A DNA stretch of 60,409 bases from Bacteroidales bacterium (lineage in GTDB: Bacteria > Bacteroidota > Bacteroidia > Bacteroidales > F082), in NCBI GenBank assembly GCA_024709145.1, contig JANJXG010000108.1, positions 1 to 60,409 of the forward strand, in the 5' to 3' direction. Below are positions 15,895 to 26,370 of this stretch, one piece after another. Each line of letters begins with the position of its first letter. The stretch's first letter is position 1. A model generated the notes under the pieces. That model did no database searches. It saw nothing but the letters and a program-made list of their open reading frames with translations, and was not told the origin of the DNA. The position numbers and the translations under genes were made by a program.

Positions 15895-17205
15895 CTAATC
15901 TTCTTTGTTTGCCGACCGGGGAGCCAGGTATTTGTTGTAAAGCAACAATCCAAGGATTGTCACCACTCCTATCAAACTGAAAATGAACCATAAAAGACCC
16001 GGGCGCTGAAGTTCATCCACGAAACGCACATAGAGTAAAGCCCCCAAAATACCGCCTACACCACTTCCAATGACACCGTAAAGGAAGGAATAACCCTGAT
16101 ACAATGCTTTTTTGTCGGGAGGGGCAATCAAGCCGACATAAGATAAAAACTTAGGATGAGCCGTCATTTCACCGATGGAGAAAATGATGAGGCCGGCGAT
16201 GAAAACCCAGGCATGCATGGAAATCGACAAGATACCCATCCCTACCGTTCCAAGGGCAATACCGAAAATCATGGTAGGCAGCGCCTTGGTATTTTTTACC
16301 AAACTGGAAATCAGCAGCTGCAGGGCTATGATGGTTCCGGCATTGATCACGGTCACATGCTCGGCATCAAATTTCCATTGGGATTGAATGCCAAAAAATC
16401 CCAGAGCTGAGTTGACGGTATTGTTTACGGGAGTCATGTCGACATAATCCGTCAGGTACCACAACACCGTGTCGAACATTTGAAAATACAAAATCCAGAA
16501 CATGGAGTAGATCATGATCATACTGACAAAGCGAAAATCCCTGAGCACCATCAAAACCCCGCCTAAAACCTCGGCCAGGCTTTTGCTGCTGGCAGGTTTT
16601 CCGGGTTCCTTGTAAACGAAAATATTCAAAATCAGCAGCCAGCCCGTGCCAATTGCAGCCATTATAAAAATGTAGGACCATGAAATCCCTTTGAGATAAG
16701 GGATAAGGATCAGAGGGAAAATAAAAGCACCGAGGTTAATGCTCCAGTAGAAAATACCGAAACCCAGCCCGCTGTTGTTTTCGGTTGTTTCGCGCGAGAT
16801 GGTGCCCGAAATCACCGGCTTAAAGAGCCCTGCTCCCACTGCCATGAGCAACAAACTCAGAAAAACCAGGGCATAGGAAGTTGAGAGACTCGTTAAAAAA
16901 TAGCCGGTACTCATGATGGCGAAAGCAAACATCAACATGCGACGGTAACCAAACCTGTCGGCAAGTGCTCCGCTAAGGATGGGTAAAAGATAAAGCAAGG
17001 GTGTTATGGTGCTTTTGATTACACCCACACTTTCTTTACTGAAACCCAGACCGCCCTCGGAGGTGCTCATGACCAGATAGACTGACAGCACCGACATGAC
17101 CCCATAGTAAGAACCCCTTTCAAAAAATTCCATGATGATAACCGTCCAGTAATTTTTGGAAAAGGAACGAAAGCCGTTTTTCGCGTTTGAATCGGGAGAT
17201 GCCAT
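15895..17205 (-). CDS. proton-dependent oligopeptide (POT)-like MFS transporter
   Basis: The 436-residue inner-membrane transporter has about 12 transmembrane segments. Helix 1 has the POT signature FFERGSYYG (the ExxERxxYY-type proton and substrate site). ADRFGYRRML after helix 2 is the MFS loop, and GLGFGIFYWSINLGAF matches the family's PTR2-type second signature. Di- and tripeptide uptake with protons is likely, though this branch is divergent. The upstream in-frame start is a TTG at 17232 that overlaps a -7 box, so ATG at 17205 is used. Confidence 0.83.
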   Translation of the reverse strand: MASPDSNAKNGFRSFSKNYWTVIIMEFFERGSYYGVMSVLSVYLVMSTSEGGLGFSKESVGVIKSTITPLLYLLPILSGALADRFGYRRMLMFAFAIMSTGYFLTSLSTSYALVFLSLLLMAVGAGLFKPVISGTISRETTENNSGLGFGIFYWSINLGAFIFPLILIPYLKGISWSYIFIMAAIGTGWLLILNIFVYKEPGKPASSKSLAEVLGGVLMVLRDFRFVSMIMIYSMFWILYFQMFDTVLWYLTDYVDMTPVNNTVNSALGFFGIQSQWKFDAEHVTVINAGTIIALQLLISSLVKNTKALPTMIFGIALGTVGMGILSISMHAWVFIAGLIIFSIGEMTAHPKFLSYVGLIAPPDKKALYQGYSFLYGVIGSGVGGILGALLYVRFVDELQRPGLLWFIFSLIGVVTILGLLLYNKYLAPRSANKED

Positions 17206-17229
17206 ACTGTTTGCTGTTGATGAAGGCAG

Positions 17230-17237
17230 CAAAGATA
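17230..17237 (-). promoter_or_regulatory. -7 box of the POT-like transporter gene
   Basis: TATCTTTG on the minus strand (17237-17230) matches TAnnTTTG. It predicts transcription from about 17223 and rules out the TTG start at 17232. Confidence 0.45.
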
Positions 17238-17298
17238 AAAATTTAGTGCTAGAGGCGACGTGAATGTCTTGCTGCAGGGCGATTGCAGCAAGGTTCGC

Positions 17299-18903
17299 TT
17301 AGCTACCTTTAAGCGACCGCCGCCGGCCGGATAAAAACCAGTATAACCCGGTAAAAAGAGCCATCCAGACAGGAATATCCTGCAGGAAATCGCTGTGTTG
17401 AGCAAAGAACGTGCGCCCGGCAACAAGCGGCACATCATAAATGATTACCCCTTCCATGCCGTAGTCGCAGTGTTTGATCACTTTTCCTGAGGGATCAATC
17501 ACAGCCGAAACACCTGTGTTGGCAGAACGCACCACCCATTTGCCATTTTCGATCGCCCGCAGCCGTGCCAGTTCAAGATGTTGCAAATATCCGCCGGTAT
17601 CCGACCACCAGCCGTCATTGGTCAGGATGGCAATTAACGACGGACGAGCTGATGCTTTTGCAGCCTCGAAGTTGAAAGCCGATTCAAAACAAATCAGCGG
17701 AAGGATGGCGATGCTGTCCGCTGTGTAAAAAACTTTTTGTTCGTTATGAATCCCATAACTGCCAAAAAAGCCTCCCGACCGCTCAATATAAGCTTGAAGC
17801 GGTTGCATGAAGCGTCCGAATGGCTGCTTTTCCACCAGGGGAACAAGCTTTTCTTTGTGGTAAAAATAAGCGCCATTCCGATGGATCATCATCGCACTGT
17901 TGTACAGCACAGAAGCGACTGAATCGTGAATCACGGCCTTGTGGTCGGAGGTATGCCAGCCTGCCAACCGACTGGAGTAGGTGCCTGTGATAACAGTCTT
18001 CGTGGCGTGTGGAACCAAAGAAATCAGTCTCCTTACGAGGGGCGAATCTGCCGGATCCGCTTCATCGACGGCATCTACGAGCATCGTTTCGGGAAAAAGA
18101 ATCAGCTCCATCCCATTCAAATCCTGTTGTTGCACCAGTCGCAAGGCTTTGTCGAGCTGATCGGAAGCCGACATGCCTGCAAACTTTTCGCGCTGCGGAT
18201 GAATGTTGGGCTGAACCACCATCACACGTAAATAAGTAGAGGTATCAACAGCTTGGTTTTCAATCAGAAAAGAGATCAAAACCGGCCCGGTGAAAACAAG
18301 GCAAAGTGCCGGTAACCGCAAAAGTATGTCGTGTCGGTTTTGATCAATGATGGCCTTCACCAGATAAAATATCAGTCCGTTTACAAGCAGAATCCAGGCA
18401 CTGCCGCCGGGACTTCCGGTAAATTGATACCATTGAATCCAATTGGATTGAGGCGCCAAAGCATGTCCAAGTGTAAACCAGGGCCAGGCCAGTTCCCATT
18501 GCTGATGAAGTCGTTCGAAGGCCAGCCAAAAAAGAATCAGCGCAACCAATCTTACAGATCTGAAAGATTTCAATCCACTTACTTTCATCCAAACAACCAA
18601 AACCACCGACATATAGGCTGCGTTGAAAAGATGTGCCATAAGACTTCCGGGAATGGTTGAGCTATACATCCACCAACCCGAAAAAAGATGAAAAAGAAAA
18701 AAACCCGCGAAAAAATACCCAAAGGCAGACAAGCTATGTGCCTGGCATCGCTGAGCAAGGAATAAAAATGGAACAAAAGCGATGAAAACGAGCACTGTCA
18801 ACCCATTGGGAAACCAGGAAAGATGCAGCAACAAACCTCCTGTCAAAGCCAGAAGCAAGCACCAATGCGCAGGGGTGAGAAGTTTAAGGGAAATATACCT
18901 CAT
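17299..18903 (-). CDS. lnt: apolipoprotein N-acyltransferase
   Basis: The 534-residue inner-membrane enzyme adds the third acyl chain to the N-terminal cysteine of lipoproteins. About seven N-terminal transmembrane helices are followed by a periplasmic nitrilase-type domain from about residue 220. The catalytic triad is visible: Glu in LILFPETM, Lys in HKEKLVPL, Cys in LICFESAF. A final C-terminal helix is present. Length is normal. It follows the mutase terminator. Many lipoproteins in this window are potential substrates. Confidence 0.93.
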   Translation of the reverse strand: MRYISLKLLTPAHWCLLLALTGGLLLHLSWFPNGLTVLVFIAFVPFLFLAQRCQAHSLSAFGYFFAGFFLFHLFSGWWMYSSTIPGSLMAHLFNAAYMSVVLVVWMKVSGLKSFRSVRLVALILFWLAFERLHQQWELAWPWFTLGHALAPQSNWIQWYQFTGSPGGSAWILLVNGLIFYLVKAIIDQNRHDILLRLPALCLVFTGPVLISFLIENQAVDTSTYLRVMVVQPNIHPQREKFAGMSASDQLDKALRLVQQQDLNGMELILFPETMLVDAVDEADPADSPLVRRLISLVPHATKTVITGTYSSRLAGWHTSDHKAVIHDSVASVLYNSAMMIHRNGAYFYHKEKLVPLVEKQPFGRFMQPLQAYIERSGGFFGSYGIHNEQKVFYTADSIAILPLICFESAFNFEAAKASARPSLIAILTNDGWWSDTGGYLQHLELARLRAIENGKWVVRSANTGVSAVIDPSGKVIKHCDYGMEGVIIYDVPLVAGRTFFAQHSDFLQDIPVWMALFTGLYWFLSGRRRSLKGS

Positions 18904-18916
18904 GCCATTACAAAAA

Positions 18917-18946
18917 TAAAAAAAAGACCGCCGATGATCGGCGGTC
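18917..18946 (-). terminator. intrinsic terminator of the mutase operon
   Basis: GACCGCCGA (18926-18934) and TCGGCGGTC (18938-18946) form a perfect 9-pair stem with a 3-base loop. On the minus strand the stem is followed by a long T run (complement of 18917-18925). It separates the mutase genes from lnt. Confidence 0.85.
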
Positions 18947-18971
18947 CGGAATGAAATATGTCAGATTGAGG

Positions 18972-21125
18972 CTATTTTCTCATCTGAATCAGGATATCAA
19001 GGATTTTAATGGCCGCTTCGGGAATGATCGTGCCCGGGCCAAAGATGGCAAGGGCGCCGGCATCATACAGGTATTGATAATCCTGATGCGGAATCACACC
19101 ACCAACGATCACCATGATGTCTTCGCGACCCAGCTTTTTCAGTTCGGCAATCACCTGAGGGACGAGCGTTTTGTGACCGGCAGCGAGACTTGAAACGCCC
19201 AGCACATGCACATCGTTTTCAACGGCCTGACGAGCAGCTTCGGCAGGGGTTTGGAAAAGAGGACCGATGTCCACATCGAAGCCAATATCGGCATAACCTG
19301 TAGCTACTACTTTGGCACCCCTGTCGTGACCATCCTGTCCCATTTTAGCAATCATAATGCGCGGACGACGACCCTCGAGGCGGGCAAACTCATCAGTCAT
19401 TTCAGTGGCTTTGACAAAGCTTTTGTCGCCCATGCTTTCGGCAGAATAAACCCCGCTGATCGAACGAATAACGGCCTTATAGCGGCCAAAAACCTTTTCA
19501 CAAGCCATGGAAATTTCGCCCAAGGAAGCCCTTTTGGCAGCTGCATCCACAGCCAGTTCGAGCAGGTTCCCTTCGCCGGTGGCACAGGAATGTGTAATCG
19601 CTTCAAGCGCTGCAGTTACGTCGGCCTCATTGCGGTTGGCCCTGAGCACTTTGAGCCGCTCAATCTGTGAAAGTCGCACTGCGGTGTTGTCGATATCAAG
19701 AATATCAATCGGGTCTTCTTTGTCAAGGCGGTATTTGTTCACCCCGACAATCACATCCTTGTTGCTGTCGATGCGGGCTTGTTTGCGGGCAGCAGCCTCT
19801 TCGATGCGCATTTTTGGAAGGCCGGTTTCGATGGCTTTGGCCATCCCGCCCATGGCTTCGATTTCCTGGATATGAGCCCAGGCTTTTTCCACGAGATCGG
19901 CGGTAAGTTTTTCAACATAATAAGAGCCTGCCCAGGCATCCACGGCTTTGGTGATCATGGTTTCTTCCTGCAGGTAAATCTGGGTGTTGCGGGCAATACG
20001 AGCCGAGAAGTCGGTGGGCAGGGCAATAGCTTCGTCGAGGGCATTGGTATGCAACGACTGCGTGTGACCCAGCGCAGCGCCCAGGGCTTCGACGCAGGTG
20101 CGTGCCACATTGTTGAATGGGTCCTGCTCGGTGAGGCTCCAGCCCGAAGTTTGGGTATGCGTGCGCAGTGCCATCGACTTTTGGAGCTTCGGTTCAAATT
20201 GCTTCACAATTTTGGCCCAAAGCAAGCGTCCGGCACGCAGTTTGGCAATCTCCATAAAATGGTTCATCCCCAAAGCCCAGAAAAAGGAGAGTCTGGGTGC
20301 AAAGGCATCTACATCGAGTCCGGCTTTGATTCCTGTGCGGATATAATCAAGACCGTCGGCCAGGGTATAGGCAAGTTCAATGTCGGCCGTTGCGCCGGCT
20401 TCCTGCATATGATAACCTGAGATGGAGATGGAGTTGAATTTGGGCATTTTCTTCGAGGTGTACTCAAAGATATCGGCAATAATGCGCATCGACGATTCTG
20501 GAGGATAGATATAGGTGTTGCGCACCATAAACTCCTTAAGAATATCGTTCTGGATGGTTCCTGCCAACTCCTCAAGGCTGGCACCCTGTTCAAGCGCGGT
20601 AACAATGTAGAAAGCCATCACCGGCAAAACAGCACCATTCATGGTCATCGAAACAGACATCTTGTTGAGAGGTATCTGATCAAACAGTATCTTCATGTCG
20701 AGGATTGAATCAATGGCCACGCCGGCTTTGCCAACATCACCCACAACACGTTCGTGATCAGAATCATAACCACGGTGAGTTGCGAGGTCGAATGCAACCG
20801 ACAAACCTTTTTGACCTGCAGCCAGGTTTCGTCTGTAAAAGGCATTGGAATCTTCAGCAGTTGAAAAACCTGCATATTGCCTGATTGTCCATGGTTGCAT
20901 CACATACATGGTTGAATATGGCCCGCGCAAAAAGGGCGGGATGCCGGCAGCATATTGCAGGTGTTCCATTCCGGCCAGGTCGTGATGATTGTAGGCTTGT
21001 TTAACAAGGATGTGTTCTGGCGTCTCCCATTCAGGCGAAACACCGTGCTTCTGCTCCCATTCCGGTTGCGAAAGCCGGCTTTCGGGAACAGTGCGGATAT
21101 TGATATTTTTGAAGTTAGGTTTCAT
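18972..21125 (-). CDS. mutB: methylmalonyl-CoA mutase, large (catalytic, B12-binding) subunit
   Basis: The 717-residue enzyme interconverts succinyl-CoA and methylmalonyl-CoA with adenosylcobalamin. The N-terminal TIM barrel has [20 protein letters not shown] and the substrate-site [14 protein letters not shown] region. The C-terminal cobalamin domain has DGHDRG (598-603, His600 the cobalt ligand), the GVSSLAAGH loop and VIVGGVIP. Full length. It lies 23 bases after mutA and is followed by a strong terminator. In this phylum the pathway serves propionate formation or use. Confidence 0.97.
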   Translation of the reverse strand: MKPNFKNINIRTVPESRLSQPEWEQKHGVSPEWETPEHILVKQAYNHHDLAGMEHLQYAAGIPPFLRGPYSTMYVMQPWTIRQYAGFSTAEDSNAFYRRNLAAGQKGLSVAFDLATHRGYDSDHERVVGDVGKAGVAIDSILDMKILFDQIPLNKMSVSMTMNGAVLPVMAFYIVTALEQGASLEELAGTIQNDILKEFMVRNTYIYPPESSMRIIADIFEYTSKKMPKFNSISISGYHMQEAGATADIELAYTLADGLDYIRTGIKAGLDVDAFAPRLSFFWALGMNHFMEIAKLRAGRLLWAKIVKQFEPKLQKSMALRTHTQTSGWSLTEQDPFNNVARTCVEALGAALGHTQSLHTNALDEAIALPTDFSARIARNTQIYLQEETMITKAVDAWAGSYYVEKLTADLVEKAWAHIQEIEAMGGMAKAIETGLPKMRIEEAAARKQARIDSNKDVIVGVNKYRLDKEDPIDILDIDNTAVRLSQIERLKVLRANRNEADVTAALEAITHSCATGEGNLLELAVDAAAKRASLGEISMACEKVFGRYKAVIRSISGVYSAESMGDKSFVKATEMTDEFARLEGRRPRIMIAKMGQDGHDRGAKVVATGYADIGFDVDIGPLFQTPAEAARQAVENDVHVLGVSSLAAGHKTLVPQVIAELKKLGREDIMVIVGGVIPHQDYQYLYDAGALAIFGPGTIIPEAAIKILDILIQMRK

Positions 21126-21148
21126 ACGTTTTTCCGTTGATTTAAGTC

Positions 21149-23029
21149 TTAAACGATACCCATCTTTTGCTGAAACTGTTGCAATGTTTCCAGCACATTG
21201 GAACGAATATGAATAAAATTATTCATTCCCAGCGCTTTAAGTTCATCAGTAACGCCGACAGGCTGACCTGCAAGTGCCACGATTGAATGCTCCTTTAAAG
21301 CCTGAAAAGCATGGGCGGCATGACCCGCATACTCTTCATCGGAACTGCAAATAACAACAATTTCGGGTTTGACAGCCAGTGCGGCAGCTATTCCTTCGTC
21401 GATAGAAGCAAAACCGGGATTGTCAACGACCTCAAAACCCGCACAGGCAAAGAAATTGCATGCAAAGTTTGATCTTGCTTTGCGCATGGCCAGGTTACCA
21501 TAAGTCAGCATCCAGGCTAGGGGCCTGCGGTTGTCCTGAGCGAAACGATCGGTCTTGTAGCGCAAGCGTTCAAAGCCCATGGCACCACGGTATGTTTTGA
21601 TGGTTTCAATGACGGCATCACCGGAAGTCTTGTCTTCAGGCAGGAAAACGCTTTCGGGCAGTGTAGCGGCAATTTTTTCGTTGAAATTCGGATATTGGTT
21701 TGTGCCAAGTAAAATCTCTTTCCTTGTGGCCAGATTTTGATCTCTGACAGCGGCACTTTGTTTGATTTGCTGCTGGATGCTCCCTTTTTTGAGGGCTTCA
21801 ACAAAACCGCCTTCGGCATCGATAGTCAGGAAGAGCTTCCAGGCTTCATCGGCAAGCATTTTTGTCAGGTTCTCGATGTAGTAGGAGCCTGCGGCGGGAT
21901 CGGCAATACGATCGAGATAGGATTCTTCCTTTAAAATAAGTTGCTGGTTGCGGGCAATGCGCTGAGCAAATGCTGATGAATGACCCATCGGAGCATCGAA
22001 AGGCAGTACGGCGAAAGAATCGACACCGCCAAGCAATGCAGCCATTGTTCCGGTGGTGGTGCGCAACATATTTACATAGGGATCATACACGGTGAAATTC
22101 CAGGCCGTATTGGTGGCGTGGATAAACATCCTCCCGTTTCTGGCATCGTTCAGGCCATAGGCATTCACGATTTGAGCCCATAGAAGCCTCATAGCCCTGA
22201 ATTTGGCAATCTCCATAAAATAAGATGAACCTGCCGCGAGGTTAAACTTCATTTTAGGCGCTACTTCGCCAATGAAAAGGCCTTTATCTGTCAACCTTGT
22301 AAGGTATTCACTTCCGGCAGCAAGTGTAAAGGCCATTTCCTGAACGGTGGTGGCACCGGCGTTGGCAAAAACATGACCGTTGACACCCAAAACCCTGAAA
22401 TGCGGCAATGCTTTTGATGCTTGAATTAAATCGTAAGCGACAGCAAAATCATGCTCCTCCTGTTGATACCAGACACCCCGTCTGCTCAATCGGATAACCG
22501 GATCGAAATTGACCGAACCGTAAATCTTATCCAGGGGACGGTTGTATTTCCGCACCAGCTTATCCATGGTTTTCACGAGGGCCAGCGCATCAGAAACACC
22601 CGAGAAATTGATCTCGGCAATGTCGGCACGGATATTCTTCAGCAAGAGTTCGATGTCGTCAGAACTGTAGCTTTTTTTGCAACTAAATTGAAATCCAAGG
22701 GCATCAACGCCCTTCATCAGGATTTCGAGGGCTTTTTCGTTGGCTTCCCGGAGGTCGTCAACAGGAATATCCTGCCGCACCAGCCAGTTATTGGCAAGGG
22801 CTTTGTTGCCCCGAACAAACGGGAAATCGCCCGGATAAGCTTTCACCCAGGGAATATCGGCCAGATGTTCGGCCCGGTAGTAGGGCCTGACAGATAATCC
22901 ATCGTTGGTTTTCCAAATCAGCTTTTTCTCGTAATCAGCTCCTTTCAGGTCCTTTCCGATCAACTCCTCCCATTGGGAAGTTGTCACGGGGGGGAACTCG
23001 CTGAAGAGTTGTTTAACTTGTTGATCCAT
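21149..23029 (-). CDS. mutA: methylmalonyl-CoA mutase, small subunit
   Basis: The 626-residue protein is the non-catalytic partner of the large subunit. It has the barrel ([30 protein letters not shown]) and a degenerate cobalamin-like domain. That domain lacks DxHxxG ([18 protein letters not shown] stands in its place), as in other small subunits. Ends 23 bases before mutB, so the two are one transcript. No cobalamin riboswitch is recognisable in the upstream 226 bases. Confidence 0.95.
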   Translation of the reverse strand: MDQQVKQLFSEFPPVTTSQWEELIGKDLKGADYEKKLIWKTNDGLSVRPYYRAEHLADIPWVKAYPGDFPFVRGNKALANNWLVRQDIPVDDLREANEKALEILMKGVDALGFQFSCKKSYSSDDIELLLKNIRADIAEINFSGVSDALALVKTMDKLVRKYNRPLDKIYGSVNFDPVIRLSRRGVWYQQEEHDFAVAYDLIQASKALPHFRVLGVNGHVFANAGATTVQEMAFTLAAGSEYLTRLTDKGLFIGEVAPKMKFNLAAGSSYFMEIAKFRAMRLLWAQIVNAYGLNDARNGRMFIHATNTAWNFTVYDPYVNMLRTTTGTMAALLGGVDSFAVLPFDAPMGHSSAFAQRIARNQQLILKEESYLDRIADPAAGSYYIENLTKMLADEAWKLFLTIDAEGGFVEALKKGSIQQQIKQSAAVRDQNLATRKEILLGTNQYPNFNEKIAATLPESVFLPEDKTSGDAVIETIKTYRGAMGFERLRYKTDRFAQDNRRPLAWMLTYGNLAMRKARSNFACNFFACAGFEVVDNPGFASIDEGIAAALAVKPEIVVICSSDEEYAGHAAHAFQALKEHSIVALAGQPVGVTDELKALGMNNFIHIRSNVLETLQQFQQKMGIV

Positions 23030-23092
23030 ATTTTGAAGTATTGATAACGTTCATTTTCGGGCATCATCGGTTTAATTCTGCCCAAACAGCGG

Positions 23093-23100
23093 CAAAATTA
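23093..23100 (-). promoter_or_regulatory. -7 box of the mutase operon
   Basis: TAATTTTG on the minus strand (23100-23093) matches TAnnTTTG and predicts a leader of about 55-60 bases before mutA. A TTG at the expected upstream distance is not clear. Confidence 0.4.
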
Positions 23101-23255
23101 GCACAATTTGCTGCATGCTGCTGCACAGGCTTCAAATATTGTTAAAATATTCACAATGGATTATGCAATAACCGGCAGCAAAACACGCTTTCAGGCAAAT
23201 GAAAACGATACCCACACCAGTCAAACACAGGCATGATGCGCGGGTTGCGCAGGTT

Positions 23256-24149
23256 TCAGGACGACAATTTATCGTGAAGTGAGCGGAATCCCTGACCCAG
23301 AATCTCATCGGCATTGAGCACCGTCACAAAAGCTTTGGGATCGACCGACTGAACAAAAGCTTCGAGCATGGCCGTTTCGCGCCGGTTTAAAACCACATAA
23401 ATCAGTGTTCTCTGTTGCCCGCTGAACATCCCTTTTGCCTCGATGAAAGTACCGCCCCGATGAAGGTCGCGGGTAATCTTTTCCCCGATGAGCGCGTGTT
23501 GATCCGATACAATGAGCAACAGCTTGTCGTAGTGCCAGCCTTGAAGAACGGTATCAATCGTTTTACCCATAATGAAAATGGCGATCAGGGAGTACATCGG
23601 TATCGCCCAGTCGAGAAAAGCCATTGCACCCAGCAAAACAATCACCGCATCTACTGACATCATGAGCTGGCCCAGCGGCCGGCCGGTCCATTTACCAAAC
23701 ATCATTGCCATCACATCCGTTCCGCCACAAGTGGCCTTGGCTTTGAACAGAAAGCCCACTCCCAGCCCGATCAGTGCGCCGCCATACAGGGAAGAAAGCA
23801 ACAAATCATCCGGCAGAAGTGGCTTATCCCCATAAAGATAGGTAATCAGATCCATCAAAGCTGATGTAAGAATAAAGCCGGTGAAAGTTTTGATGCCAAA
23901 GCGTGGTCCAAGCACTTTAATTCCCAGCAAAGTGAGCGGGACATTGAAAGCCAGGGCCATCAAACCCACCGGTGTGCCAAAAGTGTGGTGCAAAACGATG
24001 GAGATGCCGTAGATTCCACCTGGGACAATTTTATGCGGCGTAATGAAAAACACATAACCGGATGCAATCAACACTGCTCCGGCAGCAATGAGCGCATAGG
24101 CTTTAAACCATTTGGCCGTAAATGGCCTGTAGCTGACAACAAAAGCCAT
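23256..24149 (-). CDS. YitT-family membrane protein with DUF2179 domain (copy A)
   Basis: The 297-residue protein has five to six transmembrane helices and a soluble C-terminal DUF2179 domain from about residue 215 (GGTFIEAKGMFSGQQRTLIY). The family motif FKAKATCGGTDVMAM is around residues 135-150. The C-terminal domain resembles regulatory ACT-like folds. Function is not established; some relatives are suggested transporters. It lies one base after the stop of the very similar copy B, and both are 297 residues long, indicating tandem duplication. Confidence 0.85.
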   Translation of the reverse strand: MAFVVSYRPFTAKWFKAYALIAAGAVLIASGYVFFITPHKIVPGGIYGISIVLHHTFGTPVGLMALAFNVPLTLLGIKVLGPRFGIKTFTGFILTSALMDLITYLYGDKPLLPDDLLLSSLYGGALIGLGVGFLFKAKATCGGTDVMAMMFGKWTGRPLGQLMMSVDAVIVLLGAMAFLDWAIPMYSLIAIFIMGKTIDTVLQGWHYDKLLLIVSDQHALIGEKITRDLHRGGTFIEAKGMFSGQQRTLIYVVLNRRETAMLEAFVQSVDPKAFVTVLNADEILGQGFRSLHDKLSS

Positions 24150-24150
24150 G

Positions 24151-25044
24151 TCAACTACTTACTTTATCCCTGAGCGATTTGAAGCCTTCACCCAGAATCT
24201 CATTGGCATTGATAACGGTGACAAAAGCTTTCGGGTCAATTTGGTGGATGAATTCCTGAAGCATTGCCATTTCGCGTCGGTTGACGACGGTGAAAATGAT
24301 TGTTTTATCCGAACCGTTATACATTCCTTTGCCTTCGATAAAGGTACCCCCCCGATTCAGATCGTTGATGATTTTATTCCGGATTTCTTCGAAATGATCA
24401 GAAATGATAAATAAGGTCTTGTCGTAATTGATTCCCTGTAATATGGTATCAATCACCTGTCCGGTAATAAAAATTACGATGAGCGAATAAAGCGGGATGC
24501 GCCAGTCTTTAAAGACGAGTAAACCCACCAGCACGATCGCTGAATCAACGTAAATCAGCAACTGACCCACCGGAAGTTTGGTGTATTTGCTGATAATCAT
24601 GGCCACGATGTCGGTCCCGCCTGAGGTGGCTTTGGATTTGAAGATCAATCCCAGGCCAATCCCGAGAAAAACGCCCCCATACACCGACGATAAAAGAGGC
24701 TCACCAGCTACGAGCGGTTCACTGCCGTAAACCATTGTAAGGCCATCGACAAAAAATGCCGTCAGCAAAAACCCGACAACAGTTTTATAACCAAACCGCG
24801 GCCCCAGGATTCTTATCCCTATGATGGTTAAGGGGATATCCATCGTCAAGGCCATCATCCCCACCGGCAAGTCAAACAAATAATGGAGCACAATGGCGAT
24901 ACCATACACGCCCCCGGGCACGATTTTGTAAGGAGTAATAAACAATACGAAACCAGCTGCCAAAATGAATGAGCCGATAACAATCAGGCTGTAATTGATC
25001 AACCAGCGTTTGGAAAACACCTTATCCTTCTGAATGAAAGCCAT
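24151..25044 (-). CDS. YitT-family membrane protein with DUF2179 domain (copy B)
   Basis: This 297-residue protein is a tandem paralogue of the downstream gene. Collinear segments include ITPYKIVPGGVYGIAIVLH, FKSKATSGGTDIVAM, the DTILQGINYDKTLF junction and the GGTFIEGKGMYNG domain. ATG at 25044 is chosen because a promoter box lies at 25071-25078 and the longer frame to 25239 adds 65 unrelated residues. It is first in a two-gene operon. Divergence between the copies is high enough that the duplication is not recent. Confidence 0.85.
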   Translation of the reverse strand: MAFIQKDKVFSKRWLINYSLIVIGSFILAAGFVLFITPYKIVPGGVYGIAIVLHYLFDLPVGMMALTMDIPLTIIGIRILGPRFGYKTVVGFLLTAFFVDGLTMVYGSEPLVAGEPLLSSVYGGVFLGIGLGLIFKSKATSGGTDIVAMIISKYTKLPVGQLLIYVDSAIVLVGLLVFKDWRIPLYSLIVIFITGQVIDTILQGINYDKTLFIISDHFEEIRNKIINDLNRGGTFIEGKGMYNGSDKTIIFTVVNRREMAMLQEFIHQIDPKAFVTVINANEILGEGFKSLRDKVSS

Positions 25045-25070
25045 AACAATGAAAATTTGAATCTGTGGGG

Positions 25071-25078
25071 CAAAATTA
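25071..25078 (-). promoter_or_regulatory. -7 box of the tandem YitT operon
   Basis: TAATTTTG on the minus strand (25078-25071) matches TAnnTTTG. It predicts a leader of about 20 bases to 25044 and excludes the longer frame. Confidence 0.45.
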
Positions 25079-25334
25079 GACCATTTTGGGCAACCAATGG
25101 CAGGATGCAGCAGAAACCACCGAAACCATGAAGCAGAAATCCGAATCAAAAAATTCTCAAAATTGAGATTGAGAGCCCGTTTGAACAATAAATTGAAAGA
25201 AAAGTTGTTTATGCCAACAAAACCAAAAACCGGTGACACATTTTGATGTGAAAATCATTAATTCAGAAAAACCCATTCAATTGGCTAAAAATTACTATTT
25301 TAGCCGCCTTGAAATGTTAGGTAAAATTGGCTTA

Positions 25335-26291
25335 ATGAAGCTGGAATTCAGATATTTAGGTATTCTGTTTGTTTTCTTGTTATGCGAAATCACGGTATTT
25401 GCGCAGCAAGCACCTATTTTTACCCACCATGCTTACACCCATAGTTTTACCAATCCCGGCTTTGCCGGACTTGGCGAAGGCATCTGTGTGAACAGTGTCA
25501 TCAGGCAGCAGTGGGCAGGTTTTAAAGACGCAGAAGGTAACAAAGTTGCGCCGGAGACCTTTCTGATCACCGGTGATATGCCCGTAAAATTTGTCCGTGG
25601 CGGTGTTGGTCTGGCAATCGTTCAGGATAAGCTTGGTTTTGAGAAAAATGTGGGCGTACAGCTTGGCTATTCTTACCATGCAGAGCTGGGTTCAGCCCGG
25701 CTGGGAATCGGTACAGCCTTGAATTTTCTGAACAGGACCGTTGATTTTTCCAAGTTTAAACCCCATCAGAGCGGCGATCCCCTGCTGGCGACAGCCGAGC
25801 AGTCGGATATGCTCTTCGACCTGAATCTGGGATTGTTTCTGGAGGTGGCCGACCGCTATTACGTTGGTTTTTCGGCCACCAGCTTGCTCGAATCCAAGGG
25901 CAAAGCACTCACCGACAACAGCAGCAGCAGTTTTGTGGGCGACCGGACGATTTATTTTGTAGGTGGTTATCAGCTTGTCCTTCCATGGAATCAGGCACTC
26001 GAGTTTCATCCATCCATCAGTGTGATGAGCAATTTGTCCAAAACACAGATGAACCTCACAGGCACTGTTGTATACAATAATAAGTTCTGGGGAGGCGTTA
26101 ATTATCGTCCGCAGGAAAGTATCGGGATGATGATCGGGATGACAGTGCTGGATTTGCGGATAGGCTACAGCTACGACATCAATACCATGGGGCTTGGTGT
26201 ACCCGGATCGCATGAGGTGAGTCTTGGCTACTGTTTTAAGATCAATACGGAGAAAAATATCAAAACCTACCGCAACACGCGTTATTTATAA
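25335..26291 (+). CDS. porP: type IX secretion outer-membrane protein PorP/SprF
   Basis: The 318-residue protein has a signal peptide (ending VFAQQ) and a beta-barrel-like body. PorP/SprF family traits are the early THHAYTHSFTNPGFAGL stretch, the RQQWAGF motif and a terminal GYSYD...GSHEVSLGY repeat. In Porphyromonas and Flavobacterium this protein acts with the GldK/PorK ring of the type IX secretion and gliding machinery. ATG at 25335 gives the cleanest signal peptide; ATG at 25314 and 25233 are in the same frame. It lies 79 bases before gldK, the same order as porP-K-L-M-N in P. gingivalis. Confidence 0.9.
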   Translation: MKLEFRYLGILFVFLLCEITVFAQQAPIFTHHAYTHSFTNPGFAGLGEGICVNSVIRQQWAGFKDAEGNKVAPETFLITGDMPVKFVRGGVGLAIVQDKLGFEKNVGVQLGYSYHAELGSARLGIGTALNFLNRTVDFSKFKPHQSGDPLLATAEQSDMLFDLNLGLFLEVADRYYVGFSATSLLESKGKALTDNSSSSFVGDRTIYFVGGYQLVLPWNQALEFHPSISVMSNLSKTQMNLTGTVVYNNKFWGGVNYRPQESIGMMIGMTVLDLRIGYSYDINTMGLGVPGSHEVSLGYCFKINTEKNIKTYRNTRYL

Positions 26292-26370
26292 TGGCGAGAT
26301 GATGCGGCAGATGAGCTACAAATCAAATGAAAATAGAAGAAATACGTTGAAAACATATCCATTAAACCCA

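Noticed and set aside
18911-18918. -7-like TATTTTTG before lnt
   Set aside because: It sits inside the T-rich tail of the mutase terminator and would make lnt leaderless; it is probably a by-product of the T run.
23030-23255. Cobalamin riboswitch upstream of mutA
   Set aside because: No B12-box-like core was found by eye; a covariance search would be needed to be sure.
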